A DNA stretch of 64,000 bases from Sebastes aleutianus. Its lineage: Eukaryota > Chordata > Actinopteri > Perciformes > Sebastidae. Position 1 is the stretch's first letter; each line of letters begins with the position of its first letter. The notes beneath the pieces are model-generated. The model had not been told where the DNA came from, ran no database searches, and worked only from the letters and a program-made list of their open reading frames with translations. Location: contig CAKAKS010000276.1 of NCBI GenBank assembly GCA_916700875.1, forward strand, positions 296,001 through 360,000, in the 5' to 3' direction. Position numbers and translations under genes: made by a program. Positions 45,436 through 57,650 of this stretch are shown one piece after another.

Positions 45436-45529
45436 GACTGAACTGAACACTTCCACTTTCTGGTTTCCTTCCTGTATTCTCATGAGCCTGGATCACAAGA
45501 TCAGTGTGGCTCCTCCTCTCTTCATTTAC

Positions 45530-45539
45530 AGGAAATCCC
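45530..45539 (-). promoter_or_regulatory. kappaB-like motif upstream of unit B exon 1
   Basis: GGGATTTCCT on the minus strand, as in units C and D. Confidence 0.25.
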
Positions 45540-45721
45540 TGTCATAGTTCCCTCCCTGTTCATGAGCCTGTTTAAAGTCTTACGTATGTTTGTTTGGATT
45601 TGGACCTAAATTCTGTAACGTAATAGAATCCTTTTACAAGACACAACTAGTTCAGTAGCACTCCCTCAGGGTACCTCATCTCTCCATTTACAGGAAACCT
45701 TTGACCTCAGAGTTTATCTAC

Positions 45722-45723
<2 letters not shown>

Positions 45724-45758
<35 letters not shown>

Positions 45759-45829
45759 CGTGCGTGTGTGTGTCTGTGTCTGTGTGTGTGTGTGTGTGCG
45801 TGGTGTGTGTGTGTGTGTGTGTGTGTGTT
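45724..45829. repeat. (GT)n microsatellite upstream of unit B exon 1
   Basis: Interrupted GT tract, same place as in C and D. Confidence 0.95.
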
Positions 45830-46546
45830 GCTCACACTAATCATCTTTTTAACACGGTGTGTTTATGAGAATATCTTTTGTCTCTAACAGGTTGAATTAA
45901 AATGAGTTTTGATCCAATGTTATCTCATTTGTTATCTCAATCATGTCAATAAATCAGTTTAGTTAAATATTAATGTGCTTTTATAGTTGTTGTTTTTTCA
46001 GAATTATATGATTAAGATGTTTCTGAACATCTGGAAGAAAAAATATCATCTCTGTTGCACAATAAATAAAATAATTTCTGAGTTGCAAGTCTTTTTCATG
46101 ATCTAAACACAGTAGCCAGAAATGACACATCTTCCTTGCTCAATTAGTACAAGAACCTACATTTTGAAATGTATTATATTATATTCTTATTAGTTATATT
46201 TGTATGTTTCTTCCACTATTTCATGTTTCAGCTTTTTTTATTGTTACAAAAAGAGAAAAGACATAAGTAATATCCAGCAACCTGGATTTAGAAATATAAT
46301 CCCGAATTCTCTACTAGTCAAATGTTAAAGTTACTAGTTTATTGAATTTCACACGTCAGTATTTCAGAGTTAGTAGAAGCTTATCGTTAATGAGTAACTT
46401 TAACAATGATGTATTTATATTTCCGTGTCACACTATCAAGTTTCAGATTGACTAAAGAAACAGTCTCAACAGATAACGCCTAGCCTGACTGAGAAGATGA
46501 TCATGCAGTATAAAGTTTAAATGTTTATATCTCATTCAAAAAGGAA
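45830..46546. other. Unit B 5' flank, no gene seen
   Basis: AT-rich; counterpart of 24444-25158. Confidence 0.45.
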
Positions 46547-46625
46547 CTATGTTAGGGAAAACTGTCTGATAACAACATCCTCGAGTGTTTCCACCTGCAG
46601 CTCCTCTTCCTCCACATCTGAGCTG
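46547..46625 (-). CDS. Candidate short terminal exon, acidic peptide (second copy)
   Basis: Same as 25159-25237: acceptor, SSDVEEEELQVETLEDVVIR, QFSLT, TAG. Not recognised. Confidence 0.2.
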
Positions 46626-47479
46626 CTGACAAGGAAAACACAGTTTAAACACCTCAAATTAAATCAGTAAAACGTTTAAAAAAGAATTGTGCAAATCCTG
46701 AACAAACTGTCCACTAGTGTGAAATATTAATATTACAACCTGTAGTGATCACAGTCTCTACATATATGTAGTCCTGTCACAGAGGAAAGTGAACCGACAC
46801 ACATTAGATTTAACATTTGTTCAACGTGATCTTCTTGATAAACCAGTTTCTACTGTCTGTATTCACATCAGTGTGACTGATATGAGGTCAACTATTCACA
46901 CCGTGAAGCAAAGAAACCCACTGCATTAAAAACACAACGAGCACAGATGAAGAACAAGAACTCCCAACACCTGCAGCTTCATCACATTCCTGCTGTTTCT
47001 AACAAAAACACACCTGCCAGGTGTGTTTTACCTGCACTGTACATAGACAAGGTTTCAGCCATAACTACCTGTACTGTAGGTGTCACAACTAACATTTATC
47101 AGACAATTAGACTCAACAACATGAACACAGTGATGCTGATCAGAGAGTATCAATCTGAATTATGATTATCAGCTGAAGAAACACCTCACTGATATTCATT
47201 ATTAACATTATACAGGACAACCTGACATTTATTGATCAGAGTCAAACGGTTACAACTAAATATACCATTAAAGTTGAACCCAGACTGAGCTGTCTCACCT
47301 TAAACAAGCTGATTACTTTAAACACAGAATATCTTTGATTTATGAAGTAAAGCACTAATGTAATATCATATGAATGACAGCTAAAATCATACTTTTGTTT
47401 GTTAAAAACTACCTCAGGTTACTTCCAAAGCCAGTTTGTGATTATTAATAAAAAGGTATTGTGTTGACAACTGTGCAGT
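46626..47479. other. Spacer, no gene seen
   Basis: Counterpart of 25238-26087. Confidence 0.4.
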
Positions 47480-48003
47480 GTTGGAGGAAGTATTCAGATC
47501 CTAAATAAATGTGCTAATACCACACTGTAAAAATACTCTGTTACAAGTAAAAGTCTTGCATTGAAAATGTTACTTAAGTAAAAGTATGTAAGTATAATCA
47601 GGAAAATGTACTTTAAGTATTAAAAGAAAGAAAACATCCCCTGTGACTGTTAAACTATGACATATTATATCATTAGATAGATTTATATATAATAAAATAA
47701 TTAAAAAGGAAAAGCAGCAAATCGTCACATTTGTGAAGCTGGAACCATGAAATGATTTTGCTTAAAAAATGACATAATCAAAAATAGTTGCCAATTAATT
47801 TCAGTCAATCGATTAATAAGTTAATCGTCTAATAGTTTCAGCTGTACATTTTCACATGTTTGTAAAGTAACTAGTAACTAAAGCTGTCAGATAAATGTAG
47901 AGCGTAAATGCAGATAAATGGAGTAGAAAGGACAACTTGTCCCTCTGAAATGTCCTGCAGTAGAAGTATAAAGTGGCATGAAAGTAAATGTACTTTCTAA
48001 CAC
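47480..48003. mobile_element. Fish dispersed repeat, uninterrupted copy
   Basis: Empty-site counterpart of the unit C repeat that carries the 1736-bp insertion. Confidence 0.5.
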
Positions 48004-48009
48004 TGTAAC

Positions 48010-48520
48010 TGTGTAACATTAGGCCATCAAATCAGCAGAAAAACAGGAGATTGATTTATAGAAAATAATCTATTTAAATCACAATATTAGTGAGAAAAAT
48101 CACAGCTTGATATATTTGTTTAAAATGTTCAGCCCAACTAGCTGTGAAGTAATATTTAAATGTAAAGTGGTTGGTTAACTAGCTACAGCCTCAGTAACAT
48201 GAGATCTATGTAACATCACCCAGAGAAGGATCTTAACGCCCCCTAGTGGCCACGGTCGGTAACTACACCTGCATCAATATCAAGTTAGAGGAATTACATT
48301 CAAGACACACTTCCGGTTACATCCTTCAAAATAAAAGAGCAAAAGATGTAGTTATGCTCTTTGTCCACAGGAGGGAAGTGTGATTATGATTTTAATTATA
48401 ATGATTGTGACTAACTAAAGCTGTTTAGAGTTAGGGTTAACAGTATATCTCATTATTTCTTATCTTTATTTTATTGTTTAAATTTTATTATTTATGTTTA
48501 GCTTTATCTGATTTTTATTA

Positions 48521-48590
<70 letters not shown>

Positions 48591-49437
48591 TTATTGATTA
48601 TATTTTTTGTTTGGATTTTGTTTTATTTGCACTCTTTCACACTTTGTGTTGTGTGGAGTCCCTAAAGTCTAGAGCTTTAACACTTTTAAATTTAATTTAT
48701 TTATTATATTTTATTGTTTATTATTATTATAATTATTATAATTATTATTATTATTATTATTAATAGTAGTAGTAGTAGTATAATTACTACTTGTTGTTTT
48801 TTATTATTATTGTTTATAATTATTCCCACAAGCTATGAACGATCATTGTATCAGGATGAATAAGGTAGTTTCTTATCTTATCTTATTTCTTAACTGAGGG
48901 TATTTGCTAGAATTGTTTAAATGATTTTATCTTATTTTATGTATATTTTTGTTTCTGGATTATTATTGACTTTTATTTTTTGTTTTTACAGTAGAGCCAT
49001 CTGTAACTCTGGTTGAAAGGTCTATAAAGAACATCACTCTGACATCTGCATAATGAGGGCCAGAACTTTTCATACTTTAGGTTGATTTTGATGCTAATAC
49101 TTCTGTACTTTTACTGGAAAGCAGGACTTGTAGTATTTCTGTACTGTAGTATTAGTACTCTGACTGTGTATTAGAGTATGAAGTGAACAGCAGATGATCA
49201 GACTGTGACTTTAAGACTTTCACCTCAGTATCTGAGGGTCAATATTTGACTGAAATAAAACTGATAAAAGACGTGATTGTCGTTTTATTTCAGTCTGAAT
49301 GCTTCGCTGACAGCATTATGAATCGATTTAGTCTGACTTCACAGTCATTTAACTTAAACTTTCTTCTTCTACTGCAGCCACCTTCTAACAAAACATCTGA
49401 TTATTCCCTTGTCGTAATATAAGTAATATTTAAATTA
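48010..49437. other. AT-rich spacer with TTA microsatellite (48526-48590)
   Basis: No gene seen. The TTA run is about 20 units, plus a second run at 48720-48765. Confidence 0.6.
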
Positions 49438-49440
49438 TGT

Positions 49441-50470
49441 AAATCTCATCTAAATTCCTGGTCTCAAAGAGACATCTCTATCATAGGCCGAATTCTTCTT
49501 ACAGAAATGGAGTGCATTTCCCGATTCATCTACCCAGCTTACTCCTTATCACTTCCCAAAAATGTAATAAAAGCTATAAACCAAGCTAATTTCAGTTAAC
49601 GGAATGTATTACTTAAAAATAAATCCATATTTTTACAAAATTGGTTAGAAAAAGGAATATGATCTGTGATGCATTTATTGGACAATACAGGAAACATTCT
49701 ACCATTTGAGGACTTTTGTTCTAAACTCAGCCTCGTTGACAGAGGTCAGTATAACAATGTTGTCAAAGCAATCCCTCAAGCTGTAATTGTGATGGCATAT
49801 CATTTATCTCAAGATAATGTAAACCCCAATCTCCCTTCACTTTTGGTGAATGGTCACAACCTCATTAACTTAAAACTACCTAACGTCACCTTTACTAAAG
49901 ACTTATATCCGTTCTCTTCAAACAGAAATTCAATTCTAAAACTTTTCTCTAAAAAAGATGCTGAGAGTCTAAGATCGAAATTCTTTAAATGTCCTATTGC
50001 ACCAAAAGTGAAGGAGGTTCACTTTAAGGTTCTCAGTGAAATATATATAATATCCCCCTCTGCTGAGTTCTTAAGAAACCGTTTTGGTTTTGATCACAAT
50101 AACTGCTGGTTCTGTGATGAACACATTGAAACTACAGAACATTTATTTTATGAATGTATTTTTGCTAATGCTCTCTGGGATGATTTGCATTTTTGGTTGT
50201 CCACTAAATTTGTATTTTTTTTCTATTCTAACAAAGGAAAATGTTATATTTGGTACAATTGTGAAAGATCCCGTACATGAATGACCTGGCAATCAATAAT
50301 CCATAATCATTGTTTTTATACATAAAAATAGATTCCTGAAATCAAGACCACATTTCTATGTTTTCCATCAGGAGCTGTGTCTTTACTTTTCATCTCTGAA
50401 ACATATGAAGAAAAAGATGCTATGAAGCTTTCAATGTTAGTTGAGGACCTTAACCTTACCGAGAACCCCT
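49441..50470 (+). mobile_element. L1-like LINE ORF2 3' part, copy with internal deletion
   Basis: Counterpart of 29746-31096. After FSYIW-region sequence at about 49598, about 330 bp are missing, but the 204-codon 3' frame (49666-50280) is open where unit C is frameshifted. It ends in the zinc-binding motif NNCWFCDEHIETTEHLFYEC. Confidence 0.65.
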
Positions 50471-50475
50471 AAAGC

Positions 50476-50552
50476 ACTATTATCACTATTATCACTATTA
50501 TCACTATTATCACTATTATCACTGTTATCACTGTTATCACTATTAGCACTAT
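50476..50552. repeat. 9-bp tandem repeat (ATTATCACT), about 8 copies
   Basis: Counterpart of 31105-31176. Confidence 0.9.
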
Positions 50553-50586
50553 TCCCTTATTTTTACTCTTATGCACTGTATTCCTA

Positions 50587-51321
50587 GAACTGATCTGCAG
50601 AGGCACTTTGGGTTCAGAATATATGAATGAATAAAGACAAAGTGAAACCCAGGTCCAGGTGGAGGAGGTGGTGGAGTGTGGAGCAGAAGGAGTGGAGGAG
50701 TCTCAGTGTGTCTGCAGAGACTGTGCAGAAGGACAGATACACTGATGGTACTCTGTCAGGTCCAGAGGAACACACAGCGATGATGGTGGTTAGAGATCAC
50801 TACCACTTCCATCTGATGAGAGAAGAAGAAGACACCAGAAGTCATCAATCAGTGTTTACAGAGACTCCCTTCATCAGCTGTCAGTCAGCATCCAGTATAA
50901 AGAGCAGCAGGACTTCAGTCTGTGCAGCGTAGCCAGCTTCCTTTCAGCTCTCATGTTAACGTATTGGAGTGAACACACTGAGCTCAGAGCTCACAGACCA
51001 GAGGCCTGTACTACGAAGCCAGTCCAACACACCCAGGGTATCTTCTCCTTATCTGGTTTAACTAACCCCTCAACCAAGATCCTGCTAAGCGGTCCTACGA
51101 CAGTTCTTATCAACTCAGTAAGTCAACCCAGGGTTTCTCAGTCTGGCTGTGAGCGCGTTCACATAGAAGGGGCGGGGTTTGTAGCACATGACCAATCAGA
51201 GACATGGACCAGTCTACGGTCAGCAGAGCGGCACACTTTACAAACGCATACTAGACAAGTTAAACACATAATCCAGACTAGAATTAACACAGTTTAAACT
51301 GCCAAATGCAGGAAGGACGCA
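50587..51321. mobile_element. Repeated spacer module, Harbinger-like in part (downstream of gene A)
   Basis: Counterpart of 8079-8815. Confidence 0.35.
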
Positions 51322-52413
51322 TACGAGATGAGGACTAAATCCACAGTCTTGTTGTGTGTAAAATGACCTGTAACGTTGATCTTAAACTAATCGGAGGCTT
51401 CAGCAGTCTGAGTTAGATGTATTAGGGCTGGGTGACTTGGACAAAATCAAATATCAGAATATTATTTTGTGTAAATGACCAATAATAGAACAGCTAGAAC
51501 AATCTGGTAAATTCAGAAAATTACATCACTTTACTGTAATTTAGCCTTTAAAACCAGGAAGAGACAACACTTATGCCATATCACGATATTACTAGGGCTG
51601 TCAATCCATTAAAATATTTAATCAAGATTAATCGCATGATTGTCACAAATTTTGTATCTGTTCTAAATGAACCTTAAAGGGAGATCAGTCCAGTATTTAA
51701 TCCTCTGATCAACATGGGAGTGGACAAATATGCTGCTTTATGTAAATGTATGTATATATTTATTATTGTAAATCAATGAATAACACAAATCAATGACAGA
51801 TATTGATCAGAAACCCTCACAGGTACTGCATTTAGCATAAAACAATATGCTCCAATCATAACATGGCAAACTGCAGCCCAACAGGCAACAACAGCTGTCA
51901 GTGTGTCAGTGTGCTGACTTGACTATGACTTGCCCCAAACTGCATGTGATTATCATAAAGTGGGCATGTCTGTAAAGGGGAGACTCGTGGGTACCCATAG
52001 AACCCATTTACATTCACTGATCTGGAGGTCAGAGGTCAAGGGACCCCTTTGAACATGGACATGACAGTTTGGAGTGTTATTTAACCTCCTTCATGACCAG
52101 CTAGTCTGACATGGTTGGTACTGATGGATTCATCAGGTTTACTAGTTTACTATGATACCAGTAGTAGTAGCAGCAGTAGTAGCAGTAGTAGTAGTAGTAG
52201 CAGTAGTATTAGTATGACCTTGTTGGAAACTACAGAACCTGATGGATTCATCAGGTTCTATAGTTTCAGATGAAACCAGTATCTTCACTCTAGCTTCAAA
52301 ACTGAGATGCTACAACCTAAAAATCACAAGTTGCGTTAATGCATTAAAGTAATTAGTGGCGTTAAAACAAACTTGCGTTAACGGGTTATTATTGCGTTAA
52401 CTTTGACAGCCCG
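51322..52413. repeat. Left arm of inverted repeat around unit A LRR2-LRR4 block
   Basis: Contains the outer MITE start (51424) and inner MITE (51592-52413), with a short AGT/AGC triplet run at 52161-52210. It pairs with 57447-58313. Confidence 0.75.
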
Positions 52414-52846
52414 ACTAAATATGAAGTCTTTTTGGACAAGGAGATCAAACAGAGCGTTTCAGACAGAGGGTGAAAAGAGGTGCTGCAGCACAGCCGGTAT
52501 GAGAAAAGTAAAGTGTTTTTTGAACATTAAAGCATGTAAACATGTTCTAGTAGAAAACCTAAAATACAAGTATGAAGCTGAACATCAGCCTGATAGGTCC
52601 TCTCTAAAGGTCCCACATGTTCATACACAGACTGAACAGTAAAACGTCAGCTGTGATTACTGGACTTCAGCAGAGGTTCTGTCTGTATAAAGACCACATG
52701 GTTACTAAATGTAACCATGGTTCTATGATGTTCTATCTCTCAATGAGAGAACACACACTTTCTGATCAGATTTGATCGTACGACAGTTTGATGGTTGAGG
52801 ACCACTGTCTCTATACATGATGTGATGCTGTCAGCTGTAATCCAGC
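52414..52846. other. Spacer downstream of gene A poly(A) signal
   Basis: No gene seen; a 79-codon + frame is intergenic and unsupported. Confidence 0.45.
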
Positions 52847-52852
52847 TTTATT
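52847..52852 (-). terminator. AATAAA poly(A) signal of gene A, displaced by a LINE
   Basis: The ancestral signal is now about 1.8 kb after the stop codon because the LINE at 52884-54555 lies between them. A signal antisense to the LINE may be used instead. Confidence 0.45.
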
Positions 52853-52883
52853 TCCTGGAGACATGAACACAACAGCAACATCT

Positions 52884-54261
52884 GATAACAAAGGATGTTG
52901 AAAAAGCTTTCTTCCGCACAAAAGTAAACAAGAGCCCTGGACCAGATAATATCTGCGGCCGTTTACTGAAGTCTTGTGCAAAAGAATTGAGCCCAGTTTT
53001 TAATTATATTTTTAATCAATCTTTAGAAACACAGCATGTCCCCAAAGTCTGGAAGGATGCTGTTGTTGTCCCGGTTCCTAAATCCAACTGTCCCAAAATT
53101 TTAAATGATTTTAGACCAATTGCCCTGACCTCCATCGTAATGAAAACTCTTGAAAAACTGGTAAGGTCAGAAATTTTAAACATCACCGCACACGCACTTG
53201 ATCCGCTGCAGTTTGCATATCGGCCTAACAGAGGAGTGGAGGACGCCACACTCACTCTGCTTAACCTGCTTTTTAAACACCTGGAGGGAAATGGGTGTCA
53301 TGCCCGGCTTTTATTCATTGACTTCTCCTCTGCTTTTAACACAATTCAACCACACATTTTAACCCACAGGCTGTTAGAACATTTTAACTTAAGTAACAAC
53401 CTTGTGGGCTGGATTTTAGACTTTTTAACCAACAGAACACAGAGAGTCAGAGTCAATGGGTTTTTATCAAACAAAGTGGGCTCTTCAACTGGATCCCCAC
53501 AAGGGTGCATGCTCTCACCCTTGCTTTTTATTCTTTACACTAATATGTGTCAGAGCACTTTTAAAAATCAAACTATTTTAAAGTATGCGGATGACTCTGT
53601 GATTGTCAGTCTTCTTCAGGGCAATGAGAGCAGCCATGGCCCTGTAGTTGATGACTTTGTCAAATGGTGTGAAGAATCACATCTGCAACTAAACATTTCT
53701 AAAACCAAAGATATGGTCATTGATTTCAGAAGACATGTCTTTAAACCTGAAGTCACAACCATTAAGGGTCAAACTGTCGAACATGTGCAGTCATATAAAT
53801 ACCTTGGCACTATCATTGACACTACACTGAACTTTGAGGCAAATTGTGAAGCCGTATGCAAGAAGGGGCACCAGCGCCTGTTCTGCTTGAGGAAGCTGTC
53901 CCACTTTCACATTGAAAAAACCATAATGACGCTATTTTATCGTGCTTTTATTGAGTCTGTTTTATCCTTTGCACTAGTGTCATGGTTTGGTACTCTGCCT
54001 CTGAAGGACAAAAATAGGCTGAGTCAGATTATTAAATGGTCCAGTCGGCTGATTGGCGAGTCACAGCTGAGTTTAGAGTCCCTGTATACCAGACAGTTAC
54101 AGCGGATAGCCAGCTACATTTCACAAGATGACTCTCATCCTCTGTCGGGTGAATTCCAGCTTCTCCCATCTGGTCGGAGGTTTAGGGTCCCAAAGTGCAG
54201 AACAAAGCGCTACAGGAACAGTTTTGTTCCAGCTGCAATAGTTCACTTAAATAAGTCATAG
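52884..54261 (+). CDS. LINE reverse transcriptase (ORF2 C-terminal part), open frame
   Basis: The frame is open from the 5' truncation to TAG 54259-54261, about 458 codons, without a proper start. It includes the palm entry KSPGPDNICGRLLKSC, then LNDFRPIALTSIVMKTLEKL, FIDFSSAFNTIQPH, GSPQGCMLSPLLF and the catalytic KYADDSVIV, followed by the thumb and YKYLGTIIDTTLNFE. The last part (FQLLPSGRRFRVPKCRTKR) is typical of fish L2/CR1/Rex1-like elements. The endonuclease domain is missing. Lack of any stop suggests a recent insertion. It could not move by itself. Confidence 0.9.
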
Positions 54262-54555
54262 CAGTTTTTGCACATATTTATTTATGGAAGTTTATCCCTT
54301 TTCTCATTTTATTGTGTCTTTTCTGTCCTGATATTTCAGTAGTGTTTTATACTGTTGTTGTGGCCTTCTCTTTTTGTGGCCTTCTCTTTTAGCTGGGTCC
54401 TGTTTCCAGTAAGCCCTTGAGTCCCCTTGTCATGTTTTTGGTATGTCTGTCTCTTGTCTGTGCTCTACCTCATTGTCGATACGGATGTCATCTTTTTTTT
54501 GCTGCAAAACAAATCTACCTACGGGTACAAATAAAGTCACCTGAACCTGAACCTG
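52884..54555 (+). mobile_element. 5'-truncated L2/CR1-like LINE in the 3'UTR of gene A
   Basis: Units B and C have an uninterrupted ACATCTTCTTCACATC at this site. Here the sequence is split after ATCT and resumes as ATCTTCTTCAC, so ATCT may be a 4-bp target duplication. The 3' end has AATAAAG and then a CCTGAA short tandem, as in LINEs that end in short repeats. The element lies antisense to gene A. Confidence 0.85.
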
Positions 54556-54674
54556 ATCTTCTTCACATCAACTCTAACACATGATCACAACAAGCTTCTG
54601 GCTGATCTGATTGGCTGACTGTTCTCTCGCTCTGTGTCACCGTTCTCCTCTCACAGCTTAACGGAGGAAACACA

Positions 54675-54900
54675 TCACAACAATACTGCTGAAACCAGCA
54701 TGGACCGACTCCGACCCTCTACTGACCTCAGAGTCTTCAGTCTACAGTGTGGACTCTTCACCAGATCAGACAGCTGCTTCACTCCTGAAGCCTTCAGGTT
54801 GTTTCCACCCAGATTCAGCTCTCTCAGATGGGAGGTGTTGGACTTCAGAGCTGAGGCCAGAGAAGCACAGCTGATCTCTGACAAACTGCAGTTCCACAAT
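54675..54900 (-). CDS. Unit A LRR4 exon, terminal, with stop
   Basis: Encodes GLWNCSLSEISC, SNTSHLREL (Thr for the usual Pro), the core ELNLGGNNLKASGVKQL and SPHCRLKTLRS, ending RSRSMLVSAVLL and TGA. Confidence 0.7.
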
Positions 54901-57611
54901 CTGAATAAAGAATAAATTATGAAGATAAAAATCACTTTATAATCCAATCAGATGTGTTCAGGTTTTAATTGTGTAGCTTAATATCACTATGTCCTAATCA
55001 ATGATCTTTTCCCTAAAATGAGTAGAGTGACTTTGTCATTGTGTTATTATCATCATAATGTCAGCCTTCTACACACATCATCCAGATGTCACCACAACAT
55101 TCATACACCTGTTCATGTCAACACACATCAATAACAAGCTGCTGATCTCTCTAAAATCAAATTCCATACTTCTCCATACTGCGTAGGAACCCTGAATATT
55201 AGTTCAGAGAATCTTCTGTATCCAGATGTGACCATTTACCAACAATGATAAACATTCATTTACTTTAACAACTAACAGTGGACATTTTCTACACTTTCTT
55301 TAAGAAACACAAGTCTTTTGTGACTGCAGACTGAATTTAGTTCAAGAAACATGAAAATATGAAGAAAAGGACATTAACAACTTTATGGATGTAAGTTATG
55401 TTTGTACATAAATCAGGTTCAATTGTTAATTAAACATATAAGATGTATAATAGTAACAGAGAGTAAGTGAACTGACCCCAGAGTCTCCAGTCTACAGTGT
55501 GGACTCTCCAGATAACCACACAGGAGCTTCACTCCTGAATCCTGCAGCTTGTTGTTATTCAGATGCAGCTCTCTCAGATAGGAGGGGTTGGACTTCAGAG
55601 CTGAGGCCAGAGAAGCACAGCTGATCTCTGACAACCTGCAGCTCTCCAATCTGAATAAAGAATAAATGATGTAAGTTTAGAAGACAACGTTCCTGCTTGA
55701 AATCATTCAATGTTTAATAATGTGTTCAGAGCTGAAGAAGGTTTAGAACGTAGAAGTTTAGAAAATGTAAACTCCAAACACCTGAAGCCAACAGGATGCA
55801 GGTTAAAAACTGTCAAATACAAACAGTGAAACAGAGCTCTCATTAATATTAATGACAACGTGCTGCTACTTCAATAAAGACATAGTGACTTCACCTCTTA
55901 AACTCTGACAGCTCCACCAGTGGATCCATCTAAACAAACTCATGTTGAGCAGCCAAACACAAATAAGAACCACAGAAACTGATTCAAGATTCAACTCAAG
56001 ATCTCAAAGTTTCTGAAGATGTCAAAGATGTCGGGATGGATTTTGGGGAAATGTGAACAAAAGATATTTAAGATAAGACATCTACAATATATATATTTGA
56101 GGAATAGTGGAGTCATAAAATCAAAGCATCTTCAGTTTAAACTCTTCAGTCAGTAAAAGCATCATAAAGCTTCATAACATTTATAGAAAAAAACAAATAC
56201 TGAATATATTTATTATTGTCTGATAGCTGAAATAGAGATTATTTATTTATTCTTCATATTGATCTATTTTTATTATCATTTCTTGGAAAAAAGAAACATG
56301 ATGGAAGTCAAGAGTTGGGATATATGAAGGTTTTAAATGTGTAGCTTAACATTGCTCTGCCACAGTCAATGGACTAAACCACTGAAGAAGAAAATGGACT
56401 TTAGCATTAAGAGACTCAGTGTGGATCAGTATAATATCAGCCTTATGTCTGCAGTTTAGTGTCACCACAACTTTCACATCATATTAATCTCAGTACACAA
56501 GTAAAAAATGGTGTCTGACCTCAGAGTCTCCAGTCTACAGTGTGGACTCTCCAGAAAACCACACAGCTGATTCACTCCTGAATCATACAGGTTGTTTCCT
56601 CTCAGCTCCAGCTCTCTCAGATGGGAGGGGTTGGACTTCAGAGCTGAGATCAGAGGAGCACAGCTGATCTCTGACAAACTGCAGCTCCTCAATCTGAATA
56701 AAGAATAAATGATGAAGATAAAAATTACTTTATAATCCAATCAGATGTGTTCAGGTTTTAAATGTGTAGCTCAACATCACTATGTCCTCATCGATGATCT
56801 TTTCCCTAAAATGAGTAGAGTGACTTTGTCATTGTGTTATTGTGGATCATCATAATGTCAGCCTTCTACAGCCATCATCCAAATGTCACCACAACATTCA
56901 TACACCTATTCATATCAACACACATCTATAACAAGCTGCTGATCTCTGTCAAGTCTGGAATTAGAGGATCAATATTAAATCAGACTTGTTGGACTTCATT
57001 ACTTCATTTATTACATGGCCTTCTTCTCACTGTATCTGGGAGCTTAGCAGGTTTATGTCATTTACAGGAAAGGTCCACATTTGTTCAAGTGTGTCTGTAA
57101 ACAACAGCCACATGTCATATGTACATTAAAAGAGTTATTGGTGGCAGCAATCATTCTTCCTGTGAAGTGGTCCCTTCATAACACAACTACACTGTAAGAA
57201 ATGACTTCAGAAGTTCAACTGAAACTAATATAAAGATTCAGCAGTCTGAGTAAGACAAATCAAAGTTACAGACTGTTTAGTACCAAATTCCCTCTTTGAG
57301 TTACTAATCCTCCTGCAGCTCAACAAGGAAACTGTCAAACACAACATACTGACTGGATTCATACTAAGGCTGGGCAATGTATCAATATTTTATCGATATC
57401 GTGATATGAGACGAGATATCGTCTTAGATTTTGGATATCCTAATATCTAGGGTTGTCAAAGTTAACCGTTTTAACGCCAACATTTTCTTTAACGCATTAA
57501 CGCAATCAATCGTCCGGAGGTTGTAGCGGCTCAGTTTTAAAGCTAGAGTGAAGATACTGGTATCATCTGAAACTAGAGAACCTGATGAATCCATCGGTAC
57601 CAACCATGTCA

Positions 57612-57650
<39 letters not shown>

